64,000 bases of DNA, taken from positions 1 to 64,000 of the forward strand of contig JAHHSJ010000004.1 of assembly GCA_020025295.1 (NCBI GenBank), written 5' to 3'. This DNA is from Oscillospiraceae bacterium. GTDB lineage: Bacteria > Bacillota > Clostridia > Oscillospirales > Oscillospiraceae. Position numbers and translations under genes: made by a program. Of the stretch, positions 44,329-53,406 are shown piece by piece (position 1 is the stretch's first letter; every line of letters begins with the position of its first letter). The notes beneath the pieces are model-generated. The model did no database searches and was not told where the DNA came from. It saw only the letters and a list, made by a program, of their open reading frames with translations.

Positions 44329-46011
44329 ATGAGAAGTGACAAAATGAAGTCTGGTCCTGACCGCTTCCTGTCCCGCAGCCTCATCGCTGCAGGTGGCCTG
44401 AGCGAGGAACAGATTGACAAGCCCCTGATTGGCGTTCTCAACTCTTACACGAACTTCTTCACTGGTCATGCACACCAGAAGTCCGTGGAGCGTGCCGTTA
44501 TGGACGGCATTCTGATGGGTGGCGGCACCCCTTGCGTGGCTAACACCATCGCTCTGTGCGACGGCATCTGCGAAAATACTCCCGGCATGCGCTATCCTCT
44601 GGTCAGCCGTGACGTCATCGCAAACTCCGTGGAAGCATTCTGCGAGTGCCACAGCCTGGACGGCGTTATCTGCATCGGCAGCTGCGACAAGATCGTTCCC
44701 GGTATGCTCATGGCTATCATGCGCATGAACATCCCCGCCATCTTCATCTCCGGCGGTATGTCTCTGCCCCCCGAGGAAGGCTATGACACCGGCGAGAACT
44801 TCGCTAACATGATGGCCGCCGGCGTCACCGGCACCTACGCCGTCAAGAAGAACCCCTGCGGCCCGAACCCCGGCTGCAACTGCGGCATGGGTACTGCTGT
44901 TTCCATGCAGATGATGTCCGAGGTGCTGGGTATTGGTATGCTGGGTAACTCCACGGTTCCCAACTGCTACAACGAGCGCACTTGGATGGCTCAGGCCGCT
45001 GGTAAGCGCATTGTGGAAATGGTCCATGAGGACCTGAAGCTCAGCGACATCGTCAGCAAGCAGTCCTTCATTAACTGCCTGCGCATCGACATGATGATGG
45101 GCTGCTCCACCAACACTACGCTGCATCTGCCCTCCATCGCTGCTGAAGCAGGCTACAAGATTACTCTGGATGACTTCGCATGGGCCAGCCGCAACACTCC
45201 CCAGATTGTGAAGCTGTATCCCAGCATCAGCCCCCATAATGTTCTGGACTTCGGTCGTGCCGGCGGCATGCGCGCAGTCATCAATCAGGCCATTGAGGGC
45301 GGCTATGTGGACGGCAGCGTCAAGACTCTGTACGGTCACACTCTGGGCGAGATGGTCGCCGGCGCCAAGGCGCTCAACACGGAGATCATCCATCCCTTCG
45401 ACCAGCCCTACACCGAGGAGGGTGGTCTGGCCATTCTGTACGGCAACCTGGCTCCCGAGGGCTGCGTCATCAAGACTGGCGGCGTTCTGCCTGAGATGCT
45501 GGAGCACACCGGTCGCGCCATGGTCTATGACAGCGAGCATGAGTGCTATGAGGGCATGATGCGCGGCGAGGTCCAGGCCGGTGACTGCGTGGTTATCCGT
45601 TACGAAGGCCCCGTGGCTGGCCCCGGTATGCGTGAGATGCTCACCATCACCCACTGCATCCGTGCTCTGGGTCTGGACCGCAGCGTGTCTCTGATTACCG
45701 ATGGTCGCTTCTCCGGCGGCTCTGTGGGCGGCGTCATTGGCCATGTCTGCCCCGAGGCTTGCAAGGGCGGCCTGATTGGTCTGGTGGAGAGCGGAGATAC
45801 CATCTCTTACAGCATCCCCAATGGCACGATCGAGCTGCAGGTCAGCGACGAGGTCCTGGCTGAGCGCCGTGCTAAGTGGGTTTGCCCGCCTCCCCGTGTC
45901 CGCACCGGTCTGCTGGCACAGTATGCCGCTCTGGCACTGCCTGCTACTCAGGGCGCCAGAATGTGCGGTGATCCTTCTTCTCTGGATGATCTGGATCCCA
46001 TCCGCGGTTAA
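44329..46011 (+). CDS. ilvD: IlvD/Edd-family dehydratase (dihydroxy-acid dehydratase-like)
   Basis: The 560-residue protein starts M-R-S-D and follows the IlvD order. Candidate Fe-S cysteines are C77 (L-C-D-G-I), C119 (G-S-C-D-K-I) and C183/C185. D-G-R-F-S-G-G-S carries the Ser base near residue 465. The family removes water from a 2,3-dihydroxy acid to give a 2-oxoacid, either in branched-chain amino acid synthesis or in sugar-acid breakdown. Several motifs differ from classic IlvD (T-G-H-A-H for P-G-H-V-H; G-C-N-C-G for G-A-C-G-G-M). With no other ilv genes here but kor genes upstream, a catabolic sugar-acid or hydroxyacid role is as likely as valine synthesis. The ilvD symbol therefore denotes the family. 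GGAGG precedes the ATG. Confidence 0.85.
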   Translation: MRSDKMKSGPDRFLSRSLIAAGGLSEEQIDKPLIGVLNSYTNFFTGHAHQKSVERAVMDGILMGGGTPCVANTIALCDGICENTPGMRYPLVSRDVIANSVEAFCECHSLDGVICIGSCDKIVPGMLMAIMRMNIPAIFISGGMSLPPEEGYDTGENFANMMAAGVTGTYAVKKNPCGPNPGCNCGMGTAVSMQMMSEVLGIGMLGNSTVPNCYNERTWMAQAAGKRIVEMVHEDLKLSDIVSKQSFINCLRIDMMMGCSTNTTLHLPSIAAEAGYKITLDDFAWASRNTPQIVKLYPSISPHNVLDFGRAGGMRAVINQAIEGGYVDGSVKTLYGHTLGEMVAGAKALNTEIIHPFDQPYTEEGGLAILYGNLAPEGCVIKTGGVLPEMLEHTGRAMVYDSEHECYEGMMRGEVQAGDCVVIRYEGPVAGPGMREMLTITHCIRALGLDRSVSLITDGRFSGGSVGGVIGHVCPEACKGGLIGLVESGDTISYSIPNGTIELQVSDEVLAERRAKWVCPPPRVRTGLLAQYAALALPATQGARMCGDPSSLDDLDPIRG

Positions 46012-46035
46012 CTGATAAATAGCCATTTGAAGAAC

Positions 46036-46071
46036 AGCGGGGCAATCTTCTATGATGTAGATTGCCCCGCT
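46036..46071 (+). other. Hairpin between the dehydratase and the SDR gene
   Basis: A perfect 13-bp stem (46036-46048 with 46059-46071) and 10-nt loop, but no U tract follows. It may be a partial terminator or an RNA-processing/stability element in the transcript. Confidence 0.5.
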
Positions 46072-46127
46072 GATTCTCCATGTGGCATTCGACGAGTCTA
46101 TTGACATTTCAACAGGAGGAATCTTGT

Positions 46128-46874
46128 ATGAGACTATCCAATAAAGTTGCCATTATTACTGGCGGTACCCGAGGTATCGGCTATGCCATCGCAGAGGCCT
46201 TTTTGCGGGAAGGCGCCGCTGTCGTCATCACCGGCAGCCGTCAGGAGACTGCGGAGCGTGCTGCGCAGCAGCTTCGGGACGCCATGCCGGAAGCCCGTGT
46301 GTCTGGCATCTGGCCGGATCTGGGCAGCCTCGCCTCCGTCCGTGAGGCATTTCAGAGCGTGGTCGAGACCTATGGCCGCATCGACATTCTGGTGAATAAC
46401 GCCGGCGTGTCTGAGGCCACTGCCTTTGAAAACTACACCGAGGAGATCTTTGACCGGGTCATGGACATCAATGTGAAGGGCATCTTCACCGCTTCCAAGG
46501 CCGCCACGGAGTATATGATCCCTCAGGGAAGCGGCGTCATTCTGAACACCTCCTCCATGGTCAGCTTCGGCGGCGCCGGTGCCGGTATTGCTTACCCCAC
46601 CTCCAAATACGCCGTCAACGGCTTCACCGTCACTCTGGCTCGGGAGCTGGGCCCCAAGGGTATCCGAGTCAACGCCGTGGCTCCCGGCATCACGGAGACG
46701 GATATGATCCGTGCCCTGCCCAAGGAGCTGATGGAGCCGAAAATCGGCAGAATCCCGCTGCGCCGCTTCGGACAGCCGGAGGAGATCGCCAACGCATTTG
46801 TGTTCCTGGCATCTGACGAAGGTTCCTACATCACCGGCGAAGTGCTGCGTGTGGACGGCCTGTCCAGCAACTAA
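46128..46874 (+). CDS. Short-chain dehydrogenase/reductase (FabG-like)
   Basis: The 248-residue SDR has T-G-G-T-R-G-I-G (residues 11-18) for NAD(P), N-N-A-G, the catalytic Ser in N-T-S-S-M, and the Y-P-T-S-K (Y-x-x-x-K) pair near 154-158. The end carries the D-G-L typical of FabG-like enzymes. It closes the kor gene set after a 116-bp gap and could oxidise a secondary hydroxyl of the imported acid before dehydration (inference). AGGAGG precedes ATG 46128. A longer in-frame start at 46080 has no such site. Confidence 0.9.
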   Translation: MRLSNKVAIITGGTRGIGYAIAEAFLREGAAVVITGSRQETAERAAQQLRDAMPEARVSGIWPDLGSLASVREAFQSVVETYGRIDILVNNAGVSEATAFENYTEEIFDRVMDINVKGIFTASKAATEYMIPQGSGVILNTSSMVSFGGAGAGIAYPTSKYAVNGFTVTLARELGPKGIRVNAVAPGITETDMIRALPKELMEPKIGRIPLRRFGQPEEIANAFVFLASDEGSYITGEVLRVDGLSSN

Positions 46875-46960
46875 TCCCGCCTGACCCGCCATTCGGAAGT
46901 GCGGAAAACAGCTTTTCGCTAAATCGAATCTCTGTGTGCGTCTCTTGGGCGTGAATATGA

Positions 46961-47005
46961 CAGAAAAGCGCTGAAATCCTAGGATTTCAGCGCTTTTCTG
47001 TTTCT
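46961..47005. terminator. Perfect 40-bp palindrome acting as bidirectional terminator
   Basis: Positions 46961-46980 are the exact reverse complement of 46981-47000, centred on CCTAGG. The transcript would fold into a long hairpin with a tiny loop and a TTTTCTGTTTC tail. It ends the SDR transcript. Confidence 0.85.
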
Positions 47006-47419
47006 TGAATGCGTTTGACCTGCGAAGGCTTGCGTGCCGACACGAAAACGGCGGGTTTTGCCTCTCTGATGGGCTGTGCGCTGCGTACAGAGGCAACACG
47101 GCTCCGGCATGGGTGAACACCCACAGAACAAGAACGCCGCAGGAACGGGCGTGTAGTGCATATGAGAGCGTATTCCTTAAAATGGAAGGGAAAGCCTTGC
47201 GGCTTTGTTCTGACCGAGGGCGATCCGATAGAAGGTGCTATCGTTCCAACACAGCGCAGCGTGCCATTTGTGCTTGTATTCAGTCAGACCGGGCTGCGGC
47301 TCAAGAGGGAGCGGCCGTGGAAAAGAAACAAAGCAGGTCCCGGAGACGGAAGGGACGCTGCTCTGTGGAAAAATGCCGACCGGCGTGGGTTTCCGGCAAG
47401 GGAAAGGGGCACTTTGGCG
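47006..47419. other. 414-bp stretch without a supported gene
   Basis: Open frames cross it on both strands, but none has a ribosome site and family similarity. The longest runs into the tRNA-Val gene on the opposite strand and is judged spurious. I see no further promoter or RNA feature. Confidence 0.6.
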
Positions 47420-47461
47420 AAAAAACAAAAAGAAAAAGCAGCTTTCTTTCGAAAGCTGCTT
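47420..47461 (-). terminator. Intrinsic terminator of tRNA-Val
   Basis: A 10-bp stem (47437-47446 with 47451-47460), TTTC loop. On the minus strand it is followed by TTTTTCTTTTTGTTTTTT. It starts 4 nt after the CCA end. Confidence 0.9.
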
Positions 47462-47464
47462 TTT

Positions 47465-47541
47465 TGGTGGACGATACAGGATTCGAACCTGTGACCTTCC
47501 GCACGTCAAGCGGATGCTCTAGCCAGCTGAGCTAATCGTCC
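47465..47541 (-). tRNA. tRNA-Val (GAC anticodon), CCA encoded
   Basis: The minus strand folds as a full cloverleaf. The acceptor stem is GGACGAT with ATCGTCC, the D-arm is GCTC...GAGC, the anticodon stem TCCGC/GCGGA has loop TTGACGT, and the T-arm ACAGG-TTCGAAT-CCTGT is followed by discriminator A and CCA. Anticodon GAC reads GUC/GUU valine codons. The gene has its own consensus promoter and terminator. Confidence 0.97.
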
Positions 47542-47554
47542 GGCAACAGTGATT

Positions 47555-47583
47555 ATTATAGCGGCTGAAAGCGAAAATGTCAA
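47555..47583 (-). promoter_or_regulatory. Consensus sigma-A promoter for tRNA-Val
   Basis: Minus strand TTGACA (47583-47578), a 17-bp spacer and TATAAT (47560-47555). Both hexamers match the consensus perfectly, 14 bp upstream of the tRNA 5' end. Confidence 0.92.
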
Positions 47584-47611
47584 CAACTTTTTTACAAAAA
47601 GTGAAAAATTT

Positions 47612-47646
47612 TTCAAAAAGGAACGCCCCGTGCGAGGCACGGGGCG
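47612..47646 (-). terminator. Intrinsic terminator of prsA
   Basis: A 10-bp perfect GC stem (47624-47633 with 47637-47646), 3-nt loop, then TTCCTTTTTG on the minus strand. Confidence 0.9.
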
Positions 47647-47662
47647 AAAGGCTTGCAGTTGC

Positions 47663-48955
47663 TTACTTCTTGGAATCGGAAGCGGCGTTGATGGTGTCCA
47701 CCGCAGCCAGAGTCTGCTGCAGCTGACCCAGCTTCTCATAGAAGGAATCCAGATTCAGATCGGGCATCTCGCACTCGGCTCCGAAATCCTTGGTCCACTG
47801 GGCGATGAGCGCATCGTAGGTGGAGCGGACATATTCATCCGTCACCACGGAGCTGATGTCAGCACGGTTCTCCGGCTCACGCAGCAGGATGAAGTAGCCG
47901 AAGTCGGTCTCGCCGGTCATGCCCAGCTGACCGGGCTCCAGCTTCATGATGCCGTCATAGAAGCCGTCCACCAAGCTGTCGGTGTTGGTATAATGCTGCA
48001 CCTCGCCGGCGGTGTAGCCGCTCTTGTCGTGAGCGGTCTGCTGTTCGGTGAAGGCATTGCTCAGCTCCTCGCCGCTGAGGGCGGAGAGTTCTGCCATCAC
48101 AGCGTCGGCCTGTGCCTTCATGTCGGCCTTGCCGGCGTCGTCCAGATCGGCGGTGGGGAACAGGATGCAGCGAGCCCAGCAGACGCCGTTTTCCTTGATG
48201 TAATCGTCGGTGTAGTCGTTGATGGTGGCCTCAGTGGGAGCCTGCGTGCCGCCCTCACCGAACAGGCTGTCCTGCAAGGTGTTGTAGTAGTAGAAGTCGG
48301 TAATGAGGGACTCGTAATCCTGAGCGGTGGTGGCGTAGTACATCATGGAGTGCTGATAGAAGTCCTCACCATGGGTGCGAATCCACTCCACCTTCTCGTC
48401 CTCGGAGAAGTCCTTCTCGTCGATCAGACCGGCCTGCACATAGGCGTTCCAGCGATCCTCGCCGTAGAAATTGACATTGTCCTCATAGAGCTTTGCTACC
48501 AGAGCGGCGTCCTCCTCGGACAGCTCCACACCGGTGTCGTGGGCCTGCTGAGCCGCCACAGCGTAGCTGAGGGCGGTGTCCATGCCGAACTGATAGAGGG
48601 ATTCACCCACGGTGGTGTCGTCGTCCATGGGATCGGACATATTCAGGGTGAAGCCGAAGTAGTTGGTGTAGTAGTAGGTCATGTTGTACTGCTGATAAGC
48701 GATCCAGTACAGCGCCTCACCGGCGGTGATCTCACGGTCGCCCACATGGCCCACCACGGAGTCCTTGGTGTAAGCGCCGTCGGTGAGGTACTTCACCACA
48801 TCCTCCAGAGCGGCAGGGTCGAGGGTGGCGTCCGTGGGAACGCTGGAGGCGGAGCCGCCTTCGGGAGCGGAGCTGGAGCTATTGCCGGAACCGCCGCAGC
48901 CGGCCAGCACCAGCATCAGTGCCAGCACCAAGGCGATCAATCGGGTTTTCTTCAT
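47663..48955 (-). CDS. prsA: PrsA/SurA-like peptidyl-prolyl isomerase lipoprotein
   Basis: The 430-residue exported foldase precursor has a signal peptide with lipobox L-A-G-C at 17-20. A Gly/Ser/Pro-rich spacer follows (20-45), then a SurA_N-like helical domain (about 60-235). A parvulin-like segment (about 250-370) begins at C-W-A-R-C-I-L-F-P and includes E-P-G-Q-L-G. The C-terminal end is helical and Gln/Ala-rich. It should help fold proteins outside the membrane. The parvulin part is diverged, so catalytic isomerase activity is less sure than the chaperone role. AAAGGAG precedes the ATG. It has its own promoter and is followed by a terminator. Confidence 0.85.
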   Translation of the reverse strand: MKKTRLIALVLALMLVLAGCGGSGNSSSSAPEGGSASSVPTDATLDPAALEDVVKYLTDGAYTKDSVVGHVGDREITAGEALYWIAYQQYNMTYYYTNYFGFTLNMSDPMDDDTTVGESLYQFGMDTALSYAVAAQQAHDTGVELSEEDAALVAKLYEDNVNFYGEDRWNAYVQAGLIDEKDFSEDEKVEWIRTHGEDFYQHSMMYYATTAQDYESLITDFYYYNTLQDSLFGEGGTQAPTEATINDYTDDYIKENGVCWARCILFPTADLDDAGKADMKAQADAVMAELSALSGEELSNAFTEQQTAHDKSGYTAGEVQHYTNTDSLVDGFYDGIMKLEPGQLGMTGETDFGYFILLREPENRADISSVVTDEYVRSTYDALIAQWTKDFGAECEMPDLNLDSFYEKLGQLQQTLAAVDTINAASDSKK

Positions 48956-49008
48956 GTAAAAATCTCCTTTTATGCGAAAGGTTTTGTTTCTTGCACGGGA
49001 ACTTTGCC

Positions 49009-49037
49009 ATTATATCAGGTTCTGGGGAAAAGTACAA
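49009..49037 (-). promoter_or_regulatory. Sigma-A promoter for prsA
   Basis: Minus strand TTGTAC (49037-49032), a 17-bp spacer and TATAAT (49014-49009), 54 bp upstream of ATG 48955. Confidence 0.85.
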
Positions 49038-49055
49038 ACGAAACCAGTCGATTTT

Positions 49056-52000
49056 TTAACCGTTTTCCAATTCCAGATAGGTTTCCACCAGCCGGCGGCC
49101 CATACTCAGTACATCCTCGCCGGGCTTCAGCCGCACGGAGAGCAGGGGCTTGTCGCCGGGGGAGAAGAGGATGCGTCCCTTGAACCGGGGAGCGGCGGTG
49201 AGGGCGGAAATCTTCCGCAGGTCGAAGTCCGTCATAGTGAAGGACAGCACCAGCCCCTTCTGGCTGATGTCAGTAAAGCCGCACAGAGCCGCCCGGGCAC
49301 GGAGCAGAGCGATGGAAATGAGGTTGTTGACAGCTCTGGGGGGATCGCCGTAGCGGTCCACCAGTTCGTCCACCACATCGTCGGCGTCCTCCTCGGTGCG
49401 GATGCGGGCAATGCGGCGGTAGAGGTCCATGCGCTGCTCGGGAGAGGCCACATACCGCTCGGGGATGTTGGCGGAAACCGCCAAATCTGCCGCCACCGAT
49501 TCGGTGCGCTGCACGGGTTCGCCCCGTTCCTCCAGCACTGCCTCTTCCAGCAGCTTCAAATAGAGGTCATAGCCTACGCTGGTGAGGAAGCCGGACTGCT
49601 CAGGGCCGAGAATGTTGCCCGCGCCCCGGATTTCCAAATCCCGCATGGCAATTTTGAAGCCGGAGCCGAACTCAGCGAACTCCCGAATGGCGGACAGCCG
49701 CTTTTCTGCCACTTCCGTCAGCACCTTGCCCCGGCGGTAGCAGAGATAGGCGTAAGCCCGTCGGGAGGAACGGCCTACACGGCCTCGAAGCTGATGAAGC
49801 TGGGCCAGACCCATGTGGTCGGCGTCCTCGATGATGAGGGTGTTGGCGTTGGCGATGTCGATGCCGGTTTCGATGATGGTGGTGCAGACCAAGACCTGAA
49901 TCTCGCCGTCCACCATCCGTTCCATGACCCGGGCCAGTGCGTCTTGGGTCATTTTGCCGTGTCCCACGCCCACGGTGACATCCTCGCCCAGCATCCCTTG
50001 CAGGAAGGCGGCGGTTTTCTCGATGGTGTCCACCCGGTTGTGGAGGTAGAATACCTGACCGCCACGGCCGATTTCCCGTCGGATGGCATCGCCCAGCACC
50101 GACCAGTCATGTTCCAGCACATAGGTCTGGACCGGCAGACGGTCCATGGGGGGCTCTTCCAGCGTGGACATATCCCGGATGCCGCTGAGGGCCATGTTCA
50201 GGGTACGGGGAATGGGGGTTGCGGACAGGGTAAGCACATCCACCTGACGGCTGATTTCCTTCAGCCGTTCCTTGTGGGTGACGCCGAAGCGCTGCTCCTC
50301 GTCCACCACCAGCAGACCGAGGTTTTTGAACACCACATCCTTCTGGAGCAGACGGTGGGTGCCAATCAGCACATCAATGAAGCCGCCTTCCAAGTCTGCC
50401 AGCAGCTGCTTGAGGTGCTTTCCGGTCTGGAATCGGCTGACCACCGCAATGCGGACGGGATACCCCTCGAAGCGGCGCAGGGCGGTCTGGTAGTGCTGGT
50501 TGGCCAGCACGGTGGTGGGCACCAGAATGGCGGCCTGCTTGCCTTCCAGCACGCACTTCATCACCGCCCGGAGGGCGACTTCCGTCTTGCCGTAGCCCAC
50601 ATCGCCGCAGAGCAGGCGGTCCATGGGAATGGGGCGTTCCATGTCTGCCTTGATTTCGGCCACGCAGCGGAGCTGGTCGCCGGTTTCTTCATATTCAAAT
50701 TTGTCTTCAAATTCCTTCTGCCACGGGTCGTCTGGGTGGAAGGCGTAGCCGGGCTGGCGCTGACGCTGGGCGTAGAGCTGAATCAGCCCCTTAGCCAGCT
50801 CCTTGGTGGCCTTTTTCGTTTTGGCCTTGGCCTTGGCCCAGTCGGTGCCGCCCAGTTTGCTCAGCTTGGTGCGGCTTTCTCCGGTGTCATCCATACCGGC
50901 GCCGATGTATTTGCTGATGAGGTCCAGCTGGGTGGCCGGCACATAGAGGGTGTCGGCTCCGGCGTAGGCGATTTTGATGTAATCCTTCTCCACGCCGTCC
51001 ATCTTCATGGTGGTCATCTCCACGAAGCGGCCCACACCGTGCTGCTCGTGGACGACCAAGTCGCCGGGAGACAGGTCAGTGAAGGATTGAAGCTTTTGTC
51101 GGTTGGACGCCGCCTGCTTCTTGGGACTTCTGGCCCGTTTGGCGGCGGGATTGGCAGCGCTGCCCTCGGTGAGGATGACGGTTCCGCCCCATTCCACACC
51201 GGCGCTCAGTCCGCCCACGGACAGAACGATTTGACCGGGCTGAGGCAGAGCGGCAAGGTCAAAGTCCAGCGTACACACCACACCCTGCTCCCGAAGCATA
51301 TCGCTGAGGGTCTTGCACTGACCTCGGGTGGAGCAGAGGACGATGGTGGACAGTCCCTGCTTCTGGTAGTGAATCAGGTCGGTGATGGCGGTTTCCAGAC
51401 TGGTGCCGAAGCTGGGCAGCTGCTTGCAGGGGATGCTCAGGGTGGAGTGAGGTGCGGCAGGGTACTGGCTGATAAGGAAACTGTCCAGATACACCACCGG
51501 GAACTCCCGGCCCAAGTGATTGCAGAGAGGCTCAAAGTCCGCCGACCAAGGGTGGTTGTCGTTCCAGAGCAGACCGGACTCCAGCAGAGCCGCCAGATCC
51601 TCGTCCTGACGCCAGCGGTAGTTTTTGGCGCTTTCCGCAATCCGGGGGGAGTCGCAGAACAACAGGATGCTGTCCGGGGACAGGTAGTCTGCACCGCAGG
51701 CGAACTGGGGATAAATCAGGTCCAGATACCGGTCGGCGGCGGCAAAGGTGCCCAGCTGGGCAAAGGACTGAGCGTCGGCGTCCAGCGTCTGCATCAGGGT
51801 GGCGTAGGCCGGCAGCTTTCTCCGGCGGTTGGCCTGCTCCACCTTGTCCTTGCGGCGGTCGATCTCGCCCGCCAGCCCCAGCAGACCGCCCTGCGCCATG
51901 CGGGGCAGAGTCTCGGCAGCCGGCAGCAGCTCGGCACGGTTGATGTTCTCGATGCGGCGCTGGGTGGCAGGGTCAAACACGCCCATGCTGTCCACCTCGT

Positions 52001-52592
52001 CGCCCCAGAACTCGGCTCGGACCGGGTTGGCGGCGCCGGGGGAGAAAAAGTCCAGAATGCCGCCTCGGACGGCGAACTGACCGGGGCCTTCCACCTGCTC
52101 ACACCGGGTATATCCGGCATTGGCCAGCTGCTCGCAGAGCTGGTTGAGGTCCTTCAAATCGCCGGGAGCGAGGGAGAAGGCCGACTTTTCCAGAATTTCA
52201 GGGGGCATGGTGCGCTGCAGGAAACCTTCGACGGTGGCGACCACCACCGGGGCTTTGCCCTGCTGCATGGCACGCAGCACCCCGATGCGGCGGTGCTCCC
52301 ACTGGTGGGACACGGAGGCGGCGTCGTGGAAGGTGAATTCCCGTCCCGGCAGCTGGGGAATGGGCTGTTCCAACAGGGCGGACAGGTCCCGGGTCAGCCG
52401 GGCGGACTCCACCTCGTCGGCGCAGAGGATGACAAGCGGACGCTCGGTTTCAGCGGCAATGCCGGCAGCCAGAAAGGCTCGGTGGACGCTGCTCAGACCG
52501 CTGGCAGCAATGGGACAGCGTCCGGCGTCGATGCGCAGGAGCAAATCTTGGAATTCCGGCAGACGATGCAGGGTTTGCAGAAGCGGATGCAT
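49056..52592 (-). CDS. mfd: Transcription-repair coupling factor Mfd
   Basis: The 1178-residue translocase removes stalled RNA polymerase and recruits UvrA. It has an N-terminal UvrB-like region (1-350). The CarD-like RNA polymerase interaction domain is near 490-560 ([17 protein letters not shown]). The RecG-like helicase core follows with Walker [11 protein letters not shown] (about 660) and [10 protein letters not shown]. The R-G-R-V-G-R-S motif and C-terminal TRCF domain complete it. ATG 52592 is chosen with GGAAGG 8 nt upstream; an in-frame GTG at 52601 overlaps that site. Confidence 0.96.
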   Translation of the reverse strand: MHPLLQTLHRLPEFQDLLLRIDAGRCPIAASGLSSVHRAFLAAGIAAETERPLVILCADEVESARLTRDLSALLEQPIPQLPGREFTFHDAASVSHQWEHRRIGVLRAMQQGKAPVVVATVEGFLQRTMPPEILEKSAFSLAPGDLKDLNQLCEQLANAGYTRCEQVEGPGQFAVRGGILDFFSPGAANPVRAEFWGDEVDSMGVFDPATQRRIENINRAELLPAAETLPRMAQGGLLGLAGEIDRRKDKVEQANRRRKLPAYATLMQTLDADAQSFAQLGTFAAADRYLDLIYPQFACGADYLSPDSILLFCDSPRIAESAKNYRWRQDEDLAALLESGLLWNDNHPWSADFEPLCNHLGREFPVVYLDSFLISQYPAAPHSTLSIPCKQLPSFGTSLETAITDLIHYQKQGLSTIVLCSTRGQCKTLSDMLREQGVVCTLDFDLAALPQPGQIVLSVGGLSAGVEWGGTVILTEGSAANPAAKRARSPKKQAASNRQKLQSFTDLSPGDLVVHEQHGVGRFVEMTTMKMDGVEKDYIKIAYAGADTLYVPATQLDLISKYIGAGMDDTGESRTKLSKLGGTDWAKAKAKTKKATKELAKGLIQLYAQRQRQPGYAFHPDDPWQKEFEDKFEYEETGDQLRCVAEIKADMERPIPMDRLLCGDVGYGKTEVALRAVMKCVLEGKQAAILVPTTVLANQHYQTALRRFEGYPVRIAVVSRFQTGKHLKQLLADLEGGFIDVLIGTHRLLQKDVVFKNLGLLVVDEEQRFGVTHKERLKEISRQVDVLTLSATPIPRTLNMALSGIRDMSTLEEPPMDRLPVQTYVLEHDWSVLGDAIRREIGRGGQVFYLHNRVDTIEKTAAFLQGMLGEDVTVGVGHGKMTQDALARVMERMVDGEIQVLVCTTIIETGIDIANANTLIIEDADHMGLAQLHQLRGRVGRSSRRAYAYLCYRRGKVLTEVAEKRLSAIREFAEFGSGFKIAMRDLEIRGAGNILGPEQSGFLTSVGYDLYLKLLEEAVLEERGEPVQRTESVAADLAVSANIPERYVASPEQRMDLYRRIARIRTEEDADDVVDELVDRYGDPPRAVNNLISIALLRARAALCGFTDISQKGLVLSFTMTDFDLRKISALTAAPRFKGRILFSPGDKPLLSVRLKPGEDVLSMGRRLVETYLELENG

Positions 52593-52645
52593 AGAAATCA
52601 CCTTCCGTCAAGATAAAAGAGTGGTAAATAATGGAAATTATAGGG

Positions 52646-52682
52646 CGAAAAACACCCGGAGGCCCATAGGACCTCAGGGGTG
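52646..52682 (-). terminator. Probable terminator of pth
   Basis: A GC-rich imperfect stem (about 52653-52665 with 52669-52682), followed by TTTTT on the minus strand, 27 bp downstream of the pth stop. Confidence 0.65.
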
Positions 52683-52708
52683 ATTGAATTCGTTTTTTCG
52701 GTGGGTAC

Positions 52709-53317
52709 TCAGCCGTTATAGCGACTCATGGCCCGGTCGAGTCCCTGAGAAAAGGCACATTCCAGTGCGTCCAGTGCCCGATCCACCGTGCGGTCGATGA
52801 CGGCACGGTCTTCCTTGGGGAATTTGCCCAGTACCCAGTCGGCAAGGTCATAGTCCGGGTGGGGCTTTTCGCCCACGCCGATTTTCAGGCGGGGGAACTG
52901 GTCGGAGTGGAGCTGCCCGATGATGGAGCGCAGGCCGTTGTGGCCGCCGGCGGTGCCGGACTTGCGCAGGCGCAGCTTGCCTACCGGCAGGGACACATCG
53001 TCGCAGACCACCAGCACACGCTCCGGGGGGAGTTTGTAGAACTGGCAGGCCTCACGAACGGCTTCGCCGGAGAGGTTCATATAGGTGGTGGGCTTCATCA
53101 CCAGCACCTTGGCACCGCCGTACTCCACCGTGGCGGTGAGCGCCTTAAATTTCAGCCGCTGGATGGGGGTGTGGAGCTTTTCCCCCAGAGCGTCGGCGGT
53201 CTGAAAGCCTACATTGTGGCGGGTATTCTCGTATTTGTCGCCGGGATTGCCCAGACAAACCAGAATCCAGTCCAGAGAGGCGCTTTTTCCTTTGTTTCCG
53301 AAGAGATTGACGACCAT
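52709..53317 (-). CDS. pth: Peptidyl-tRNA hydrolase
   Basis: The 202-residue enzyme releases peptides from drop-off peptidyl-tRNA. Seen are L-G-N-P-G-x-x-Y-x-x-T-R-H-N-V-G-F (catalytic His in R-H-N), P-T-T-Y-M-N-L-S-G, D-D-V-S-L-P-V-G and G-G-H-N-G-L-R-S-I. Length fits the family, with about 15 extra residues at the N-terminus ahead of the first strand. A later start is not obvious. It follows prs, as in many Firmicutes (prs-pth-mfd). Confidence 0.95.
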   Translation of the reverse strand: MVVNLFGNKGKSASLDWILVCLGNPGDKYENTRHNVGFQTADALGEKLHTPIQRLKFKALTATVEYGGAKVLVMKPTTYMNLSGEAVREACQFYKLPPERVLVVCDDVSLPVGKLRLRKSGTAGGHNGLRSIIGQLHSDQFPRLKIGVGEKPHPDYDLADWVLGKFPKEDRAVIDRTVDRALDALECAFSQGLDRAMSRYNG

Positions 53318-53349
53318 ATGGAATCACCTGACACAAAAATTTGGGTAGC

Positions 53350-53383
53350 ACACAAAGGGGTACTGCGGCGGCAGTACCCCTTT
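53350..53383 (-). terminator. Hairpin between prs and pth (possible attenuating terminator)
   Basis: A 13-bp stem (53354-53366 with 53371-53383), 4-nt loop. On the minus strand it is followed only by GTGTG, so read-through into pth is likely. Confidence 0.6.
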
Positions 53384-53406
53384 CGGATGCATGATAGAAA
53401 CTGTTC

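Noticed and set aside
47177..47509. 110-codon minus-strand frame overlapping tRNA-Val
   Set aside because: It starts inside the tRNA gene and crosses its terminator; not a protein gene.
47005..47535. 176-codon plus-strand frame ending with a D-T-G-F-E-P-V-T-F-like tail
   Set aside because: It reads through the antisense of tRNA-Val; this peptide ending is a well-known artefact of translating across tRNA genes.
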